Shown one piece after another: positions 21,560-22,962 of a stretch of DNA of 22,962 nt. Both the position numbers and the translations under genes were made by a program. This DNA comes from Didymodactylos carnosus. Lineage: Eukaryota; Rotifera; Eurotatoria; Philodinida; Philodinidae. The notes under the pieces are model-generated. The model saw nothing but the letters and a program-made list of their open reading frames with translations. It ran no database searches and had not been told where the DNA came from. The stretch is taken from assembly GCA_905250885.1 (NCBI GenBank), contig CAJNOQ010002709.1, positions 1 through 22,962 on the forward strand, read 5' to 3'. Position 1 is the stretch's first letter. Every line of letters begins with the position of its first letter.

Positions 21560-21742
21560 ACTTTGTTTATTCTTCTAGAAAAATAATAATGTTTGAATAA
21601 AGTGTCGAGGTCGTTTCGTTTTCAAAACGCCAGCAGATAGATGTCACTGATGAAGCGTCATCTATCTGCTGGCGTTTTGAAAACGAAACGACCTCGACAC
21701 TTTATTCAAACATTATTATTTTTCTAGAAGAATAAACAAAGT
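21560..21742. repeat. Perfect 84-bp inverted repeat with 15-nt spacer
   Basis: Bases 21560-21643 are the exact reverse complement of 21659-21742; the spacer is 21644-21658. Identity stops sharply at both outer edges (21559 and 21743 do not pair). If transcribed, either strand would fold into a long perfect hairpin. No coding frame crosses it. Candidate explanations are a foldback transposon, a recent inverted duplication from template switching, a hairpin small-RNA locus, or a library or assembly artefact. Confidence 0.9.
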
Positions 21743-22025
21743 ATTCCACTCAGTACGCTACCTCGCATCTAAGCAACAACTTTGTAAGCAAATACTTTTC
21801 TCCACTTTGCTTCGTTAAACTAAAATCTGTGACAAGGTTTTAGCACGTTGAATTTACGCAGCACAAATGTTTTTGAAAAGCTTTAATTTTCTAATCTTTC
21901 CACATTACCAATGGCTTAAAGTTACGAATAGTCCTAATTTGACCACTTTTTACTATAAAAAAATTTCAATTACTACTTTAGCATTCATATATTTTCAATT
22001 GTTAAAAACCATTTTTCCAAACTCT
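21743..22025. other. AT-rich spacer, nothing recognised
   Basis: No gene, repeat or RNA was identified in this stretch between the inverted repeat and the CTGCAGG-rich field. Confidence 0.5.
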
Positions 22026-22045
22026 CACTGAAAAAAAATTTACGA

Positions 22046-22369
22046 ATTCCTGCGTTGACACGCAGGAATCTGAAAAATCCTGTGAATGTTTGATATATAC
22101 TGCAGGTTTTTACATCACGTTACCTCGCTGAGAATTTTCCTGCAAGTTGATGAGTATAATTGAACGGGATTCTTTAACACGCTCAGTTTTTAAGTTTCTT
22201 TTCTGCAGGATCCTGGAGGATTCTTCTCTAGGCACACCATGCAGAAACTTTTATATGCGTTCATGCGATATATCTCGCAGATCCTTCACTTTGCATAGCC
22301 TGCGGAATTTTTTCCTTCCTGTTATCACTTCTAATACACAAGATATCTCAATACGCAAACCCTGCAAGG
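22046..22369. repeat. Field of degenerate CTGCAGG-like boxes
   Basis: Boxes related to CCTGCRGG occur at about 22049-22054, 22061-22067, 22100-22106, 22139-22145, 22203-22209, 22299-22305 and 22361-22369, spaced roughly 40-95 bases apart. The first two form a 9-bp hairpin (ATTCCTGCG, 6-nt loop TTGACA, CGCAGGAAT) at 22046-22069. A CACTG followed by A-rich sequence lies at 22026-22038 and might be one end of an element whose subterminal repeats these are, but no matching far end is visible. The forward frames across this stretch (22147-22389 and 22386-22775) resemble no known protein and are probably chance. Confidence 0.4.
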
Positions 22370-22680
22370 TCTATAGGATTTTCTCGTGATGATAAAAAGT
22401 AGTAGCTTGTGGATTTTGTTCGCCATGTCTCTCTTGCGGCATTCTGCAATCTTTTCTCATCAATGTCTGTGCTGGGTGACCATGGAGAAACTTCTCTGTA
22501 TTTTTTACTTCTGGCAAGTTAAGTACTTTTGCATCTTTTCTTGTAAAGTCATAAGAGCTTTTCTCATGTCAAATAAACTTCTGGAAAATGTATACCTTAA
22601 TATTTTTAACTATAACTTATCAATGTTTTACCGATATTTTGAAATTATATACCATTCAACAGAGTATTCAAAGGGATTAC
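22370..22680. other. No feature recognised
   Basis: An open forward frame (22386-22775, 129 codons) crosses this stretch. Its product is Phe/Ile/Leu/Cys-rich with no recognisable family motif and runs on into the downstream tandem repeat, so I do not call it a gene. Confidence 0.4.
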
Positions 22681-22710
22681 TCTCATTTCGTCCCGTCTCA
22701 TTTTGTCCCA
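22681..22710 (+). repeat. Two-copy 15-bp tandem repeat
   Basis: TCTCATTTCGTCCCG is followed at once by TCTCATTTTGTCCCA, matching at 13 of 15 bases. A similar GTTTGTCCCATTTG motif appears at about 19721-19734. Confidence 0.6.
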
Positions 22711-22731
22711 TAATTGTTTGGAATAAATGTG

Positions 22732-22820
22732 TTTTGATCACCAAAAAAGTGACTTTTGATCACCAAATTTATTAACAGTGAAATGATCACCAAAAAATAA
22801 GACTTTTGATCACCAAATCA
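22732..22820 (+). repeat. Tandem repeat with four GATCACCAAA boxes
   Basis: GATCACCAAA occurs at 22736, 22758, 22785 and 22808. The boxes come in pairs joined by a short A-rich spacer plus GACTTTT, so the pattern is two copies of a unit of about 50 bp. It is non-coding. Confidence 0.8.
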
Positions 22821-22962
22821 ATTAAAGAAGTTTTAATTAAAGAAAATATATTCAAGAAGAATATATAGCAATTTAATAGAAAATTAATTGCAAATTAATT
22901 AGTGGACAGACAAGAAAAAGAATATAACGATAATATATACAAGAAGAAGTATGATACATTCA
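22821..22962. other. AT-rich end of window
   Basis: Short AATTAA-rich sequence with no recognised feature; it runs off the edge of the window. Confidence 0.5.

Noticed and set aside
21644-21700. Hammerhead ribozyme core (CTGATGA in the hairpin spacer, with GAAA in the right arm)
   Set aside because: A stem III could form from the inverted-repeat arms and a weak 5-bp stem II is possible, but the sequence before CTGATGA does not pair with the sequence after the supposed cleavage site, so stem I is missing. The motif is probably chance.
22147-22775. Two consecutive forward frames of 80 and 129 codons
   Set aside because: They run through degenerate repeats and a tandem array, show no domain, and lack the codon pattern of the spectrin exons.

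Overview
The window is eukaryotic and almost certainly metazoan DNA. It is very AT-rich and holds one long intron-split gene on the plus strand (coding part 9495-18484) for a conventional beta-spectrin. The 19 coding exons are separated by 18 short introns (56-159 bp), all GT-AG, and join into an uninterrupted frame of 2,455 codons plus stop. The strong AT bias (TTA, AAA, GAA, AAT codons), tiny introns and a splice-acceptor-like TAG just 7 nt before the ATG suggest a small, AT-rich invertebrate. A bdelloid rotifer is my best guess, but this is inference only; flatworms and other AT-rich invertebrates are not excluded.

Layout. 1-9487: non-coding, AT-rich, with microsatellites and low-complexity tracts; no gene recognised. 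Inside it, 7976-8600 is poor-quality sequence: a 99-bp near-copy of 5948-6046 stops exactly at an N (8075), and a second N (8517) sits among long G and C homopolymers. 9495-18484: the beta-spectrin gene, with two calponin-homology actin-binding domains, about 17 spectrin repeats including the conserved C-terminal partial repeat used for pairing with alpha-spectrin, a PH domain and a Ser/Thr-rich tail ending in basic residues. 18485-20003: 3' flank, T-rich. 20004-22962: a patch rich in mobile and repeat DNA. It holds a 770-bp non-autonomous element with 35-bp CACTA...TAGTG inverted repeats and a GAA target duplication, a 175-bp hAT-like element with a near-perfect 8-bp duplication, a perfect 84-bp inverted repeat with a 15-nt spacer, a field of CTGCAGG-like boxes, and a tandem GATCACCAAA repeat.

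How it fits together. Beta-spectrin would link short actin filaments (N-terminal CH domains) to the plasma membrane (PH domain, ankyrin) and pair with alpha-spectrin to form the submembrane lattice. An upstream alternative acceptor before exon 18 would produce a form lacking the PH domain, like short C-terminal isoforms known for vertebrate beta-spectrins. The downstream elements look like ordinary non-autonomous transposons. I do not see an undescribed enzyme or defence system here.
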